Assembly (NCBI GenBank): GCA_037478835.1
Contig: JBBFLV010000010.1
Span: forward strand, 1 to 64,000
Direction: 5' to 3'
Length of the DNA stretch: 64,000 nt
DNA from: 630D-37 sp037478835
Lineage (GTDB): Bacteria; Chloroflexota; Anaerolineae; Anaerolineales; Villigracilaceae
A program made the translations under genes and the position numbers. Of this stretch, positions 53,082 to 62,478 are shown piece after piece; positions within the stretch are counted from its first letter, which is position 1, and every line of letters begins with the position of its first letter. The notes below the pieces were generated by a model that was not told where the DNA came from, did not search any database, and saw only the letters and a program-made list of their open reading frames with translations.

Positions 53082-54113
53082 ATGTTCCGTCTATCCACCC
53101 CTGATACGACCGTCAAACGCTGGTTGATCGCCTTCGCCGCGCTGGTGGCGGTGATGGTCGTCTTTGGCGGCTATGTGCGCCTGACGCGCTCCGGCCTTTC
53201 GATCGTCGAATGGAATCCGATCTCCGGCGCGATCCCACCGCTCACGCAACAGGCTTGGGAGGAGGAATTCGCCAAGTATCAGCAAACGCCGGAGTTCCAG
53301 AAGGTGAACTACAACATGACGCTCGAAGAGTATAAGCTGATCTTCTGGATCGAGTGGATTCACCGCCTGATCGCCCGCTTCGTGGGGCTGTTCTATGCCC
53401 TGCCGTTTTTCTGGTTCGTCTATCGCCGCCGCATTCCGTGGAATGAGATCGGCATCTACGTGGTGATGGGATTGCTCTTCATCGGTCAGGCGGTGATGGG
53501 CTGGCTGATGGTCGCCAGTGGGCTGGTGGATCGGCCGGCGGTCAGCCATCTGCGCTTGACGGCGCACCTGCTGCTGGCGCTGACCCTGCTGGGAATGGCC
53601 GTGTGGGTCGCGCTGGGACACCATTACGGCTTTGCCGAAAAACGTCGCTGGACGCGCCCGGCCTGGCTGGCCCTCTTTGGCTTGATCTTTTTGACCGTGC
53701 AGATCGGCTACGGCGGTATGACCGCCGGGCTGAAGGCCGGTCACATTGCGAACACTTGGCCGCTGATGTTCGGACGCTGGGTCCCGCCGGGGCTGTTTGC
53801 CCAGTTCCAACCCGCCTGGTTGAACCTGATCGAATCGCCGCTGACGGTGGTCTTCATCCACCGCTGGCTGCCCTTCCTGGGGCTGGCGATCCTGCTGGGG
53901 GCCTACGTGCCGCTCATGCGTCACTACGCCGCGCGCCGTGACGTCCGTATGGGGCTGACGGTGCTCTTAGTGCTGGTTCTCTTGCAAATCACCCTGGGTA
54001 TTTTGGTTGTGCTCTCTAACGTCTATATAGATGCGGCACTCACCCATCAAGGGATGGCCATCGCCTTGCTGGTCAGCTTGTTATATGTGCTCCATCGGAT
54101 GATTCATTCCTAG
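53082..54113 (+). CDS. ctaA: Heme A synthase (CtaA/COX15)
   Basis: This membrane enzyme oxidises the C8 methyl of heme O to an aldehyde for cytochrome aa3-type oxidases. The 343-residue product has eight predicted helices. Conserved ligand and active-site residues are present: Glu91 and His94 (EWIHR), His162 in HLRLTAH, His260 in FIHRWLPFLG and His322 in LTHQGMAI. The first outer loop lacks the Cys pair that forms a disulfide in the Bacillus enzyme. GAGAGG lies upstream of the ATG. No other cytochrome-oxidase gene is in the window. It implies aerobic or microaerobic respiration. Confidence 0.95.
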   Translation: MFRLSTPDTTVKRWLIAFAALVAVMVVFGGYVRLTRSGLSIVEWNPISGAIPPLTQQAWEEEFAKYQQTPEFQKVNYNMTLEEYKLIFWIEWIHRLIARFVGLFYALPFFWFVYRRRIPWNEIGIYVVMGLLFIGQAVMGWLMVASGLVDRPAVSHLRLTAHLLLALTLLGMAVWVALGHHYGFAEKRRWTRPAWLALFGLIFLTVQIGYGGMTAGLKAGHIANTWPLMFGRWVPPGLFAQFQPAWLNLIESPLTVVFIHRWLPFLGLAILLGAYVPLMRHYAARRDVRMGLTVLLVLVLLQITLGILVVLSNVYIDAALTHQGMAIALLVSLLYVLHRMIHS

Positions 54114-54145
54114 GGCGACCGGCGACGACGGTCGAGGGTCTATAC

Positions 54146-54292
54146 GGCACGGGATGAATTTGGGTGCTACGGTGAGGCACAGGATAAAGCCTGATGTTAC
54201 GGTATGGCACAGGATGAATCCTGATGCTACGGGACGGCACAGGCTAAAGCCGGATGCTACGGTCCACGGTCTACCGTCCACCGTCCACGGTC
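54146..54292. repeat. Composite intergenic repeat, copy C
   Basis: Four units at about 54146-54172, 54177-54203, 54206-54232 and 54236-54262 run in reverse orientation to copy A. They are followed by the GGTCCACGG tract at 54261-54292. Stems differ by paired changes (CAGGAT/ATCCTG and CAGGCT/AGCC-type arms), keeping the hairpin. It fills the space between convergent ctaA and recJ. Confidence 0.8.
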
Positions 54293-55979
54293 ACTTCACC
54301 ACATCCTTGAGATTGATCTGCAGGGTTCTGCGACCGTTATACTCGTTGATCTCCAGGGTATAGAGAATATCCACCCGATCGCCGGGGAGGATTTGGGTTT
54401 GCATCTCCCCCAGGCGAAAGCCGATCGCATCCCATAGGACGCCGCGCTCATCTTCCAGGGTGAGCTTGAGATGATGTCCCTCTGCGCCGACCGCCCGCAC
54501 CTGACGCACGCGCACATCCCGCGAGACGAAGGTCGCTTCTGGGTTGCCGTAACCGGTCGGTTGAAGGTACTGAAGCTGCTTCCAGACTTCCGGCCCCATC
54601 TGCGAAAGCGGCACTTCCACGTCCGCCCATAGGGTGGGGCGCAGGTCTTTTCCGGCCAGCGCCTGTTCGGCCAGCCAGGAGATGCGCTCGATAAACTCCG
54701 GCAGGTTGCGGTTGAGCAGCGTGAAACCGGCCGCCGCGGCATGCCCCCCGTAGTGGAGCAACAGATCGGCGCATTGATCCAGCGCCTCGGTGATGTGAAA
54801 CTCCGGGATCGAACGGCACGAGCCACGGGTGGTCTCGGCATCTTGGCGGGCGACGATGGCCGGGCGATAGTGACGCTCGCTCAGGCGCGCCGCCGCCAAT
54901 CCAACAACCCCAATATTGAACTCCGGGTGGGCGGCGAAGAGCAACGGGGGAACTTCCCCCTCCCCGGCCCGTTCGAGGGCGAGCTTTTCCGCTTCGGCCT
55001 GGATGGCGCGGGTGAGCGCCTGACGCTGCCGATTCTGCGATTCCAGACGTTGCGCAAAGAGCCCGGCCTGGAAAACATCCTGTGTGAGGAGCAAATGCAG
55101 AGCATCCAGCGCCGATTCCAGGCGGCCGGCGGCGTTCAGGCGGGGCCCCAGGATGAAACCAATATCGGTCGCAGTGGTCGTGGCCAGGTTCAAGCCGGCC
55201 AATTTCGCCAGCGAAAGCAACCCCGGACGGCGCGTTTGACGCAAGGCTTTCAGGCCGCCGCGCACCAGCAGACGGTTTTCGCCGTTCAAAGGCGCTAGAT
55301 CGGCCACCGTGCCCAGCGCCACCAGTTCCAGCAGGGAAAAATCCGGCTCCTTTGCCGTGCGCTCGATCAGCGCCTGTGCCAGTTTCCAGGCCAGTCCCAC
55401 CCCGGCCAGTTGCTTTTCCGGGTAGGGATCATCGGCACGCTTGGGGTTGATCACCGCCAGCGCCTGGGGCAGCGCTTCGCCGGGATGATGGTGATCGGTG
55501 ATGATCAGATCGAGGCCGATGCGACGGGCAAATTCGGCCTCCTCCAGCGAGCGAATGCCGCAATCTACGCTGATCACCAGGTCGGTGCCGCCTTCTTTCA
55601 ACTCCCGAAGCGCATCCACGTTCAGACCGTAGCCTTCGTCAAAGCGGTTGGGAATGTAGCTTTCGGCAGCGATATCGAGCCGTTGCAGGACCTCGAGCAG
55701 CAGTGCCGTGGCCGTGACGCCGTCCACATCGTAATCGCCGTAGACGATCACCTTCTGGTGCTGTCGCCGGGCATAGAGGATGCGCTCGACCGCGGCCTCC
55801 ACATCTAGCGGATAGCCGGGATCGGGAAAGGAACGCTCCGGCTGCAGGAAAGCACGCGCCTCGGCCTCGGTGGCGTAGCCGCGGTTGAAGAGGATCTGGC
55901 GCAGCGGAAAGGGGAAAGCGGCCAGTTCCCGCTCCGCATCGGGGGTGAGGGGCGAGGCAATCTGCCAGCGTTTCCGCAT
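54291..55979 (-). CDS. recJ: Single-stranded-DNA exonuclease RecJ
   Basis: RecJ degrades 5' single-stranded ends in recombination and mismatch repair. The 562-residue product has the DHH nuclease core: VYGDYDVDGVTA (metal ligands Asp82, 84, 86), VDCGIRS (Asp139) and TDHHHPGE (Asp162, His163, His164). The DHHA1 domain has GGHAAAAGFTL near 410 and is followed by an OB-fold near the C-terminus (about 455-560). Length is normal. It starts one base after the RNase J stop, so the two are co-transcribed. Confidence 0.96.
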   Translation of the reverse strand: MRKRWQIASPLTPDAERELAAFPFPLRQILFNRGYATEAEARAFLQPERSFPDPGYPLDVEAAVERILYARRQHQKVIVYGDYDVDGVTATALLLEVLQRLDIAAESYIPNRFDEGYGLNVDALRELKEGGTDLVISVDCGIRSLEEAEFARRIGLDLIITDHHHPGEALPQALAVINPKRADDPYPEKQLAGVGLAWKLAQALIERTAKEPDFSLLELVALGTVADLAPLNGENRLLVRGGLKALRQTRRPGLLSLAKLAGLNLATTTATDIGFILGPRLNAAGRLESALDALHLLLTQDVFQAGLFAQRLESQNRQRQALTRAIQAEAEKLALERAGEGEVPPLLFAAHPEFNIGVVGLAAARLSERHYRPAIVARQDAETTRGSCRSIPEFHITEALDQCADLLLHYGGHAAAAGFTLLNRNLPEFIERISWLAEQALAGKDLRPTLWADVEVPLSQMGPEVWKQLQYLQPTGYGNPEATFVSRDVRVRQVRAVGAEGHHLKLTLEDERGVLWDAIGFRLGEMQTQILPGDRVDILYTLEINEYNGRRTLQINLKDVVK

Positions 55980-55980
55980 T

Positions 55981-57624
55981 TCAGCTACGGCTCAAGGTGA
56001 CGAAAACGAGCGGACGACGGCGCGTTTCGTTATAGAGATACGACTTCACCGCCGCTTCGATGTCCTTCGGATTGTCCAGGCCTCCGCCGTTGATCAGGTT
56101 CGTGATGCGCTTGCGCACTTCGGGCAGAATGCGCTCGGCATCTTCCGGCGAGATAAAGCCGCGGGTGATGATCTCCGGCTCGTGGAGCAGGCGCCCGGTA
56201 TATTTATCCACGCTCAGGTCGATCAGGAAAATGCCACTCCGGGCCAATTGCTCCCGCTCGCGCACCACATCGTGATCGATCTCACCGATACTCTGGCCGT
56301 CCACAAAGACATAGCCGCCCGGAATGCGCTCGGCGAGCTGAATCTTGCCATCCACCAGCTCCACCACCTGTCCATTTTCCACGACGACGATATTTTCCGG
56401 CGGAATGCCCACCTCCACGGCCAGGGCGGCATGGCGTTTGAGCTGACGCAACTCCCCGTGAATGGGCATGAAATAGCGCGGGCGCACCAGGTTGATCAGC
56501 AACTTCTGCTCTTCCTGGCTGGCATGTCCGGAGACATGCACCGGCGCAATGGCATCGTAAATGACCTCCACCCCACGGCGGAAGAGGCGATTGATGGTGC
56601 GGCTGATCGCTTCTTCGTTGCCGGGGATCGGATGCGAGGAAAGCACGATGGTATCGCCGGGCTTGAGATCGAATTGGCGGTTGGTGCCGGTCGCCAGGCG
56701 CCCGATGATCGAGGAAGGCTCCCCCTGCGAGCCGGTGCACATGATCACCACCTGATGATCGGGCAAATTCAGCGCCTGTTCGAGGGGCACGATCAGCGCA
56801 TCGGGAAGTTTTAGATAGCCCAGTTTGCGCGCGATCTTGACGTTATCCACCATGCTCATGCCGGCAAAAGCCAGCCGGCGCCCGTGGCGCAAAGCGGCAT
56901 CGGCCACTTGCTGGATGCGCGAGATCAGCGAGGCAAAGGTGGCAACGATGATCCGCCCCTGAGCGCGGTCGAAGACCTGATCCAGCGCCGGGCCGATGAT
57001 CCGTTCGGAAGGCGTCCAACCGGGGCGCTCGGCATTGGTGGAATCGGAAAGCAGGATGTCAACATTGCGGCGGCCGAACTCGGCCAGCTTGGCATAATCG
57101 GTCGGCCAGCCATCCACGGGCGTCTGATCGAACTTGAAATCGCCCATGTGCACCACCAGGCCGGCCGGCGAGGTGATCCCCAAGCCGATCGCATCCGGGA
57201 TGGAATGGCTAACGTGGAACGTCTCCACGCGGAAGCGCCCCACCGGGAAGGAATCACCGGCCTGGATGGTGATCAGCTCGGCCTTGTTCAACATGCCGTT
57301 ACGCGTTAATTTGACCTCGATCAGGCCGCGGGTGAGCGGTGTGGCATAGATCGGAGCCGGCACACGCTGCAACAGGTGATGGATGGCTCCGATATGGTCT
57401 TCATGACCATGGGTGATGATAATCCCCTTGACCCGATGGGCTTTGTCGAAGAGATACTGAAAATCGGGGATGATGTAGTCGATGCCGAGCATATCGTTTT
57501 CCGGGAACATGATCCCGGCATCCACAATGAGAATATCATCCCCGTATTCATAGGCGGTCATATTCTTACCGACTTCCCCCAATCCCCCCAGAGGGATAAT
57601 GCGCAATTTGTTTTTCTTGCTCAT
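55981..57624 (-). CDS. rnj: Ribonuclease J
   Basis: RNase J is a metallo-beta-lactamase/beta-CASP ribonuclease with endo- and 5'-exonuclease activity, central to RNA decay where RNase E is absent. The 547-residue product has the zinc motif HGHEDHIG (His72, His74, Asp76, His77). DFKFDQTPVDG follows, then beta-CASP motifs CTGSQGEPSS and HVSGHASQEE, and the C-terminal domain. GGGAGG lies upstream of the ATG. It is followed by recJ with one base between, and preceded by a LysM/M23 gene further downstream on the same strand. Confidence 0.97.
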   Translation of the reverse strand: MSKKNKLRIIPLGGLGEVGKNMTAYEYGDDILIVDAGIMFPENDMLGIDYIIPDFQYLFDKAHRVKGIIITHGHEDHIGAIHHLLQRVPAPIYATPLTRGLIEVKLTRNGMLNKAELITIQAGDSFPVGRFRVETFHVSHSIPDAIGLGITSPAGLVVHMGDFKFDQTPVDGWPTDYAKLAEFGRRNVDILLSDSTNAERPGWTPSERIIGPALDQVFDRAQGRIIVATFASLISRIQQVADAALRHGRRLAFAGMSMVDNVKIARKLGYLKLPDALIVPLEQALNLPDHQVVIMCTGSQGEPSSIIGRLATGTNRQFDLKPGDTIVLSSHPIPGNEEAISRTINRLFRRGVEVIYDAIAPVHVSGHASQEEQKLLINLVRPRYFMPIHGELRQLKRHAALAVEVGIPPENIVVVENGQVVELVDGKIQLAERIPGGYVFVDGQSIGEIDHDVVREREQLARSGIFLIDLSVDKYTGRLLHEPEIITRGFISPEDAERILPEVRKRITNLINGGGLDNPKDIEAAVKSYLYNETRRRPLVFVTLSRS

Positions 57625-57764
57625 GAAAGTAAAGAACCTCCCAAGTTTAAGCAGTATGAAGTGGCGACTTTCCGGACAGGCCGAAAAGCGCCACGGAACG
57701 TAAAGGGTTGTGCAAGTCGCCGTTCAAAAGTTTCCCGAAAAGCCGGCCGACGACGATTTTGCGA

Positions 57765-58988
57765 CTACGGCGGCGGCAAGAAGTTCCAGGGATTGACCTT
57801 GCTCGTGCTGGAAATGATCTCAAAGTGTAAATGCGGACCCGAAGAGCGACCGGTGGAGCCGATAGCACCGATCACATCCCCCTGGCCTACGCTCTGGCCA
57901 CAGACCACGTTCAACGCGCTCAGGTGGGCATAGAGTGTCTGGAAGCCATTGCCGTGATCGATGATGATCACATTGCCGTAGCCCCAATCGTTCCAACCGG
58001 CATAGACGATCACGCCGGCATCGGAGGCATAGACCGCCTCCCCCTGGTTGCCGGCAATATCAATGCCGTAATGGTTGGTCTCCGGTGAATAATCATAGCC
58101 GGATAGGTAATGCTTATTGGTCGGCCAGATAAAGCTGCCAAAACCGATCGCGCCACCGTTCACCGGCCCGCAAGAGCCCGGTCCCAAGACACGGGCAACG
58201 GCGGGATTCGTGCGCGTGACGCCGATCGGCGCGCTCCAGGAAACGAAGTCGCGCTTGCCACCGGGAATGACGAGCCAGGTGCCGGGCTTGATGTTCGGGT
58301 TCGAGTAATCCCCGATCGTTTCGGGATCGAGGTTGTTGGCCGGGAAATTAATAATATCTTCGGGCTTGACGCCGAAAAAGCGCGCCACGCCGTTCAACCC
58401 ATCACCGGCCTGCCATTGATAGTAAGTGCCGTCCACGGGCAGGATGTTCAGCTCCTGCCCCGGCTTGAGGCTATGAGGATTGTCCAGCAGGACGTAGTAA
58501 TTCGCCCAAAGGATGGTTTGTGGCTTGAGGCCGAACTTTTCGGCAATGCCGAAGACGGTATCGCCGGGCTGAACGATGTATTTGATCACTTCCTGGCGCG
58601 GCCGGGTGGGGATGATCGTGTGCAACGAGGTCTGGCGCATCACGCCCTGGAGCTCCTGCGCTTGCGGAATCGGGGGCAGGATAATCATGGCCTGTTCCTG
58701 CAACTCGGCGATCTGCCTGTTTTGCTCCTCAGCACGTGCCTGCACCACCTGGTAATAGAAACCTTGCAGGAGCAGAGTGGTCAGGAGAAGGGAAAGGAAA
58801 GCAGCCGTCCCCAAAGCAAAGCGGAAAACGCTTTCTCCCCAGCCCCATTGGAGTAGCGTATCCCACCACCGAGCAAATGTACGTTGGAAAGAATGTGTTT
58901 CATCCGAAGCATCCGGCAGCCCCCCTTCCGGGTTGGAAGAGGGCGCCGACGCCGCGGTCAGAATTTCGTTTTCAGGGTTATCGGACAT
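57765..58988 (-). CDS. Membrane-anchored LysM/M23 peptidoglycan endopeptidase
   Basis: The 407-residue product has a cytoplasmic acidic N-terminus, one membrane segment (about 57-77) and a LysM domain (about 135-184: YIVQPGDTVFGIAEKFG). A second LysM-like domain (about 189-243) precedes the M23 domain, which has H306-x3-D310 and H386-L-H388. It is a paralogue of the gene at 8778. The start at 58988 is set by a strong promoter: the TATGAT -10 lies at 58999-59004, so two earlier in-frame ATGs would fall on or before the -10. The message should be leaderless. Confidence 0.93.
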   Translation of the reverse strand: MSDNPENEILTAASAPSSNPEGGLPDASDETHSFQRTFARWWDTLLQWGWGESVFRFALGTAAFLSLLLTTLLLQGFYYQVVQARAEEQNRQIAELQEQAMIILPPIPQAQELQGVMRQTSLHTIIPTRPRQEVIKYIVQPGDTVFGIAEKFGLKPQTILWANYYVLLDNPHSLKPGQELNILPVDGTYYQWQAGDGLNGVARFFGVKPEDIINFPANNLDPETIGDYSNPNIKPGTWLVIPGGKRDFVSWSAPIGVTRTNPAVARVLGPGSCGPVNGGAIGFGSFIWPTNKHYLSGYDYSPETNHYGIDIAGNQGEAVYASDAGVIVYAGWNDWGYGNVIIIDHGNGFQTLYAHLSALNVVCGQSVGQGDVIGAIGSTGRSSGPHLHFEIISSTSKVNPWNFLPPP

Positions 58989-58998
58989 ATGTGCCGGT

Positions 58999-59027
58999 AT
59001 CATAACATCAGGTAGAAGCGGTGTCAA
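58999..59027 (-). promoter_or_regulatory. Strong promoter of the LysM/M23 gene, leaderless
   Basis: TTGACA (59022-59027), exactly 17 bases, then TATGAT (58999-59004) with an upstream TG. The ATG at 58988 lies 10 bases past the -10, where transcription should begin. The -35 begins right after the stop of the upstream gene. Confidence 0.8.
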
Positions 59028-60437
59028 CTAGGGAAAACTTCTTTCCAGCCAGCGCATCGGGTTGACCTGCACGCCGTTGACCCAGACTTCCCAGTGTAAA
59101 TGCGCACCGGTGACACGCCCGGTATCGCCGACCACGCCGATGATCTGCCCCGGCGCGACCATCTCGCCGGGCTGCACATGGATCTGCGACTGATGGAAAT
59201 AGCCGGTATAGACGCCCCAGCCGTGGTCAATGAACGTAGCGTTGCCGCGCACGGTGAGCAAGCCGGTGAAGACCACCTTCCCGGCAGCCGGAGCGGCAAT
59301 GCTTAGGCCGGCGCCACCGCAAAAATCCAAGCCACTGTGGAACGAATAGAACACGGCCTGGGCATTGTTTTGGGCACGATATTCGCGGCGATTGCCGAAG
59401 CGGGAAGTGAAGCAATTCGGCTCTGGGAAGAAAAGCGCCGGGCTCTGGAAAAGGCCGTTCCAAAAGCGCTCCGGGGTGGCCTCTGCCGTGATCTGCAGCA
59501 CCTGCTGCCACTCTGTATCCATCACCGCCTGGTCAATCGTAGTTTCGTCTTCGACGTAGAGGATCGGGTCATCCGGGAAGCCGGCCGAATGGATCAGAAT
59601 GCCTTGCTCGAAGGCCTGAACATCCTGCCCGCTCCGCACTTCCAGCCAGAATGGATAAACCCCCGGCTCCAGCATGGCATGGATGCCCTGGAGGGCAACC
59701 CAGGTTTGATCATCCAGGCGGAAAAAGCGGAGGGTGCGATCGCCAAGGCGGCCGGACGGCGTTGCGCCGGGCGCGAGCTGCACCTTGATCACCACCGTAT
59801 CGCCCTGCAGGGGCGGTAAGGGCTCCAGCGAAAGCGCGCCGATGGCAGGAGGAAGCACCTGGAGTGGAGTCTCGCGCGGCTCGGAGGAGGGTGCAAAATA
59901 CGTTTCGCCCGGCAGCGCGGCCGCGGGATGGCGCAATCCGTTCAGGTCCAAAAGCGACCACGGATTGGCTCCTTGGCGCACCGCCGCTTCGAGCCAGGAT
60001 TCGCCGGTTTGCAGCACAAACGTCGCGGGGGGCGTTTCTTCGATCGCTTCCTGCAACACGATCAGATTTTGCCCGATGTAAATTTGCGCCGGCGAGACCA
60101 AGTGATTGATGCGACGCAGTGCCGGCAGGTCAATGTGATATTGCCGCGCCAAGCTGCGGAAGGTCGCACCGGGCGGGACGGGGATCGTGGTCAGGGTGCC
60201 CTCGACTCCCAAGCCGGGGAGGATCAGACGTTGGCCGACCTGCAGGAAGTTCGGGTTGGTGATGCCGTTGGCGGCCAGGATGGCCTGGAGCGGAAGGCGA
60301 AAGCGCTCGGCAATCGTACTCAGGTTATCCCCCGGTTGCACGATGTAGACGGCATCGCCCCCTTGCGCCTGGGCAGATGCCGGGGAAATGAGCAACAGGA
60401 GGCAGAGCACAACGATGAAAAGGCGCCTATGCATCAC
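59028..60437 (-). CDS. Secreted multi-LysM M23 peptidase
   Basis: The 469-residue product has a cleavable signal peptide (FIVVLCLLLLISPASAQA) and a clear LysM domain at about 31-74 (YIVQPGDNLSTIAERF). A second spans about 82-128 and a degenerate third about 139-185. A beta-sandwich region follows (about 215-300), and the M23 domain has H367-x3-D371 and H446-L-H448. It also has a Cys pair (CFTSRFG, FCGG) close to the active site. Its start overlaps the DUF192 gene by 11 bases. It and the preceding gene give three active M23 enzymes in the window, pointing to heavy wall remodelling. Confidence 0.92.
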   Translation of the reverse strand: MMHRRLFIVVLCLLLLISPASAQAQGGDAVYIVQPGDNLSTIAERFRLPLQAILAANGITNPNFLQVGQRLILPGLGVEGTLTTIPVPPGATFRSLARQYHIDLPALRRINHLVSPAQIYIGQNLIVLQEAIEETPPATFVLQTGESWLEAAVRQGANPWSLLDLNGLRHPAAALPGETYFAPSSEPRETPLQVLPPAIGALSLEPLPPLQGDTVVIKVQLAPGATPSGRLGDRTLRFFRLDDQTWVALQGIHAMLEPGVYPFWLEVRSGQDVQAFEQGILIHSAGFPDDPILYVEDETTIDQAVMDTEWQQVLQITAEATPERFWNGLFQSPALFFPEPNCFTSRFGNRREYRAQNNAQAVFYSFHSGLDFCGGAGLSIAAPAAGKVVFTGLLTVRGNATFIDHGWGVYTGYFHQSQIHVQPGEMVAPGQIIGVVGDTGRVTGAHLHWEVWVNGVQVNPMRWLERSFP

Positions 60438-60798
60438 GCAGTTCGAGTTTCTCCCCTGCGTTCAGGAGCAGAAAGTAGGCCGGGTGCAGCTCCAACACGT
60501 AGCGCGCCGCGGTTTTGGGCAGGTAGGCAAGCCGCCAGGGCTGTGCCAGTACCTTATCCACCACTTGCAGCTGCTCATCCAGCCAGAAGACGGCGAGCGG
60601 AAAGGGCACGAACAACATGTGGATGGCACTCGCCAGGCGACCATCCTGGCGCTGCACCATCAAGAGGCCCTCGTCCACATCCAGGGAGCGACGGAACATC
60701 AGGCCACGCAATTGGCACAGGAAGCTATCGCAATAACGCACGCGGGGGGAAACGGAAAAAGGACGTTGAAGGTTCTGAATGGTAACGTAACGTGGCAT
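60427..60798 (-). CDS. DUF192 family protein
   Basis: The 123-residue product matches DUF192: FLCQLRGLMFRRSLDVDEGLL (here as RGLMFRRSLDVDEG), then HMLFVPFPLAVFWLDEQLQVVDKV as two strands and LELHPAYFLLLNAGEKLEL at the end. The family is small, beta-rich and of unknown function, sometimes exported; no signal peptide is obvious here. The ATG at 60798 was chosen because the family domain begins there. It lies eight bases past the response regulator stop and overlaps the LysM gene start, so it belongs to a regulator-DUF192-LysM/M23 run. Confidence 0.9.
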   Translation of the reverse strand: MPRYVTIQNLQRPFSVSPRVRYCDSFLCQLRGLMFRRSLDVDEGLLMVQRQDGRLASAIHMLFVPFPLAVFWLDEQLQVVDKVLAQPWRLAYLPKTAARYVLELHPAYFLLLNAGEKLELRDA

Positions 60799-60805
60799 AA
60801 AGGTT

Positions 60806-61201
60806 CTAGGAATGACGGCGAGCAAGGACTTTCTCTACGCTTGCCAGGAGTTCTTGCGGGCTGAACGGCTTGGTGATGTAGTCATCCACTTTGGCGATTT
60901 CCATCCCGAGGACGCGGTCGATGTTCTGAGCGCGCGCGGTGACGACGATCACCGGGATGCGCGCCAGGCGCTCATCGGCCTTCATCCGCCGATAGACTTC
61001 CCACCCATCAATATCGGGCATCATCAGATCGAGAAGCACCAGGTCGGGCAACGGATCGCGGGACAAAAGTTCCAGCGCTTCCTTTCCACCGCCGGCACCC
61101 TGCACCTCGAACCCCCTGCGCTGGAGGATGAGGCGGATCAGGTCAATCATTTCGGTGTCATCTTCAATGCAGAGTACGCGCCTGTGCGATTCTGAACCCA
61201 T
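60806..61201 (-). CDS. Single-domain response regulator
   Basis: The 131-residue product is a bare receiver domain. The acidic pocket is Glu13, Asp14 and Asp15 (CIEDD), the phosphoacceptor is Asp58 (LVLLDLMMPDIDG), the switch Thr lies in VVTARAQ and the Lys in ITKPFSPQEL. No output domain follows, so it works through protein contact or as a phosphate shuttle. No histidine kinase is visible in the window. It precedes DUF192 and the secreted M23 gene on the same strand, hinting at a link to wall turnover. Confidence 0.93.
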   Translation of the reverse strand: MGSESHRRVLCIEDDTEMIDLIRLILQRRGFEVQGAGGGKEALELLSRDPLPDLVLLDLMMPDIDGWEVYRRMKADERLARIPVIVVTARAQNIDRVLGMEIAKVDDYITKPFSPQELLASVEKVLARRHS

Positions 61202-61261
61202 GTTTATTCGCCAAAAGGAAGAAATACCGCAGCCGGATACTTCAGAACAGCCACTATAAGT

Positions 61262-62425
61262 TTACCACAATTCTGCCTGCAGGATATGGGTATAGATCGT
61301 GCTTCCACTGCCGCCGATGTTCTGCGCCATGCCGATGCGCGCTCCTTCGACCTGCGTCGGTCCGCATTCGCCGCGCAGCTGCTGCACCACTTCCACGATC
61401 TGATAGACTCCGGTGGCGCCGACCGGATGACCACGGGCTTTCAGGCCGCCGCGCGTGCAGATCGGGATGCGCCCCTGGGGCGTGATCGCCCCTTCCAGCG
61501 CCAGGCGCGGCCCCTGACCACGTTCGGCAAAGCCGCAGGCCTCCAGCGAAAGCGCCGCCATGATGGTGAAAGCATCGTGCAGTTCAAAGAGATCGATCTC
61601 CTGCGGGCCGATCCCGGCCATCTGATAGGCGCGCTGCGCCGAAAGGTAGGCCGCCTGCAGGAAGAGCGGATCGCGCCGTGAGTGCACGCCGATCGTATCG
61701 GTCGCCACGGCGGAAGCGGCGACGCGAATGCGCGGGCGGGAAGGCGCCGGCCGCACCTTCTCCGCCGGGACGACGATCACCGCCGCTGCGCCATCGCCGA
61801 TCGGGGAGGCATCCAGCAGGTTGATCGGCGTAGCGACCATCGGGGAACGCTCGAAGGCCTCGGCATCGATCGCATCGTGCAAGCGGGCGAAGGGGTTGTG
61901 CAACGCGTTGGCGTGCGCATTGACCGAGAACGGCGCGAAATCGGCATGCTTCCAGCCGTATTCGTACATGTAGCGCCGCATGATGAGCGCATTCAGGCCG
62001 ACGAACGAGACCCCCTGCTCGACCTCGTAATCCGCATCGGCGGCGGTAGCCAGCGCGGCAGTGACCTCGCTGCCCACGCGATCGGTCATCTTTTCCAGCC
62101 CCAGGGCGATGGCCGTTTCCACTTCGCCACTTGCCACGGCCAGCACCGCCATGCGGAAAGCCGCCGCTCCGGAAGCGCAGGCCGCCTCCACCTTGAAGGC
62201 CTCCTTGCCCCAAAACCCGATCCAATCGGCGATCAAAGCGCCGAGCTGATTCTGCCGATCCACCAGCGGGGAAAGCATATTGCCCACGAAGAGGGCATCC
62301 GCCGTTTGCAAACCGGCATCTTGGAGCGCGGCGAAAACGGCCTGGCCGGCCAGGTCGCGCAAGGATTTTTCCCAGTGTTCATCAACCGGGGTCTGACCGA
62401 TCCCCAAAATGGCTACCGAACGCAT
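61262..62425 (-). CDS. Thiolase-family acetyl-CoA acetyltransferase
   Basis: The 387-residue product is a thiolase of the archaeal/SCP2-like branch. The nucleophilic Cys83 lies in VEAACASGAAAF, ELHDAFT supplies the mid-domain His, and GGLKARGHPVGATG carries the C-terminal His. In archaea and some Chloroflexota these thiolases work with a DUF35 OB-fold protein and HMG-CoA synthase in the mevalonate route. Neither partner is adjacent here, so beta-oxidation or another condensation is possible. The start at 62425 follows GAGGAG; a longer upstream frame overlaps the next gene and was rejected. Confidence 0.92.
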   Translation of the reverse strand: MRSVAILGIGQTPVDEHWEKSLRDLAGQAVFAALQDAGLQTADALFVGNMLSPLVDRQNQLGALIADWIGFWGKEAFKVEAACASGAAAFRMAVLAVASGEVETAIALGLEKMTDRVGSEVTAALATAADADYEVEQGVSFVGLNALIMRRYMYEYGWKHADFAPFSVNAHANALHNPFARLHDAIDAEAFERSPMVATPINLLDASPIGDGAAAVIVVPAEKVRPAPSRPRIRVAASAVATDTIGVHSRRDPLFLQAAYLSAQRAYQMAGIGPQEIDLFELHDAFTIMAALSLEACGFAERGQGPRLALEGAITPQGRIPICTRGGLKARGHPVGATGVYQIVEVVQQLRGECGPTQVEGARIGMAQNIGGSGSTIYTHILQAELW

Positions 62426-62478
62426 GATGTCACTCCTCGAAGCAAGATCAACGCCGAGAATGATATGCGTTCGGCCTC

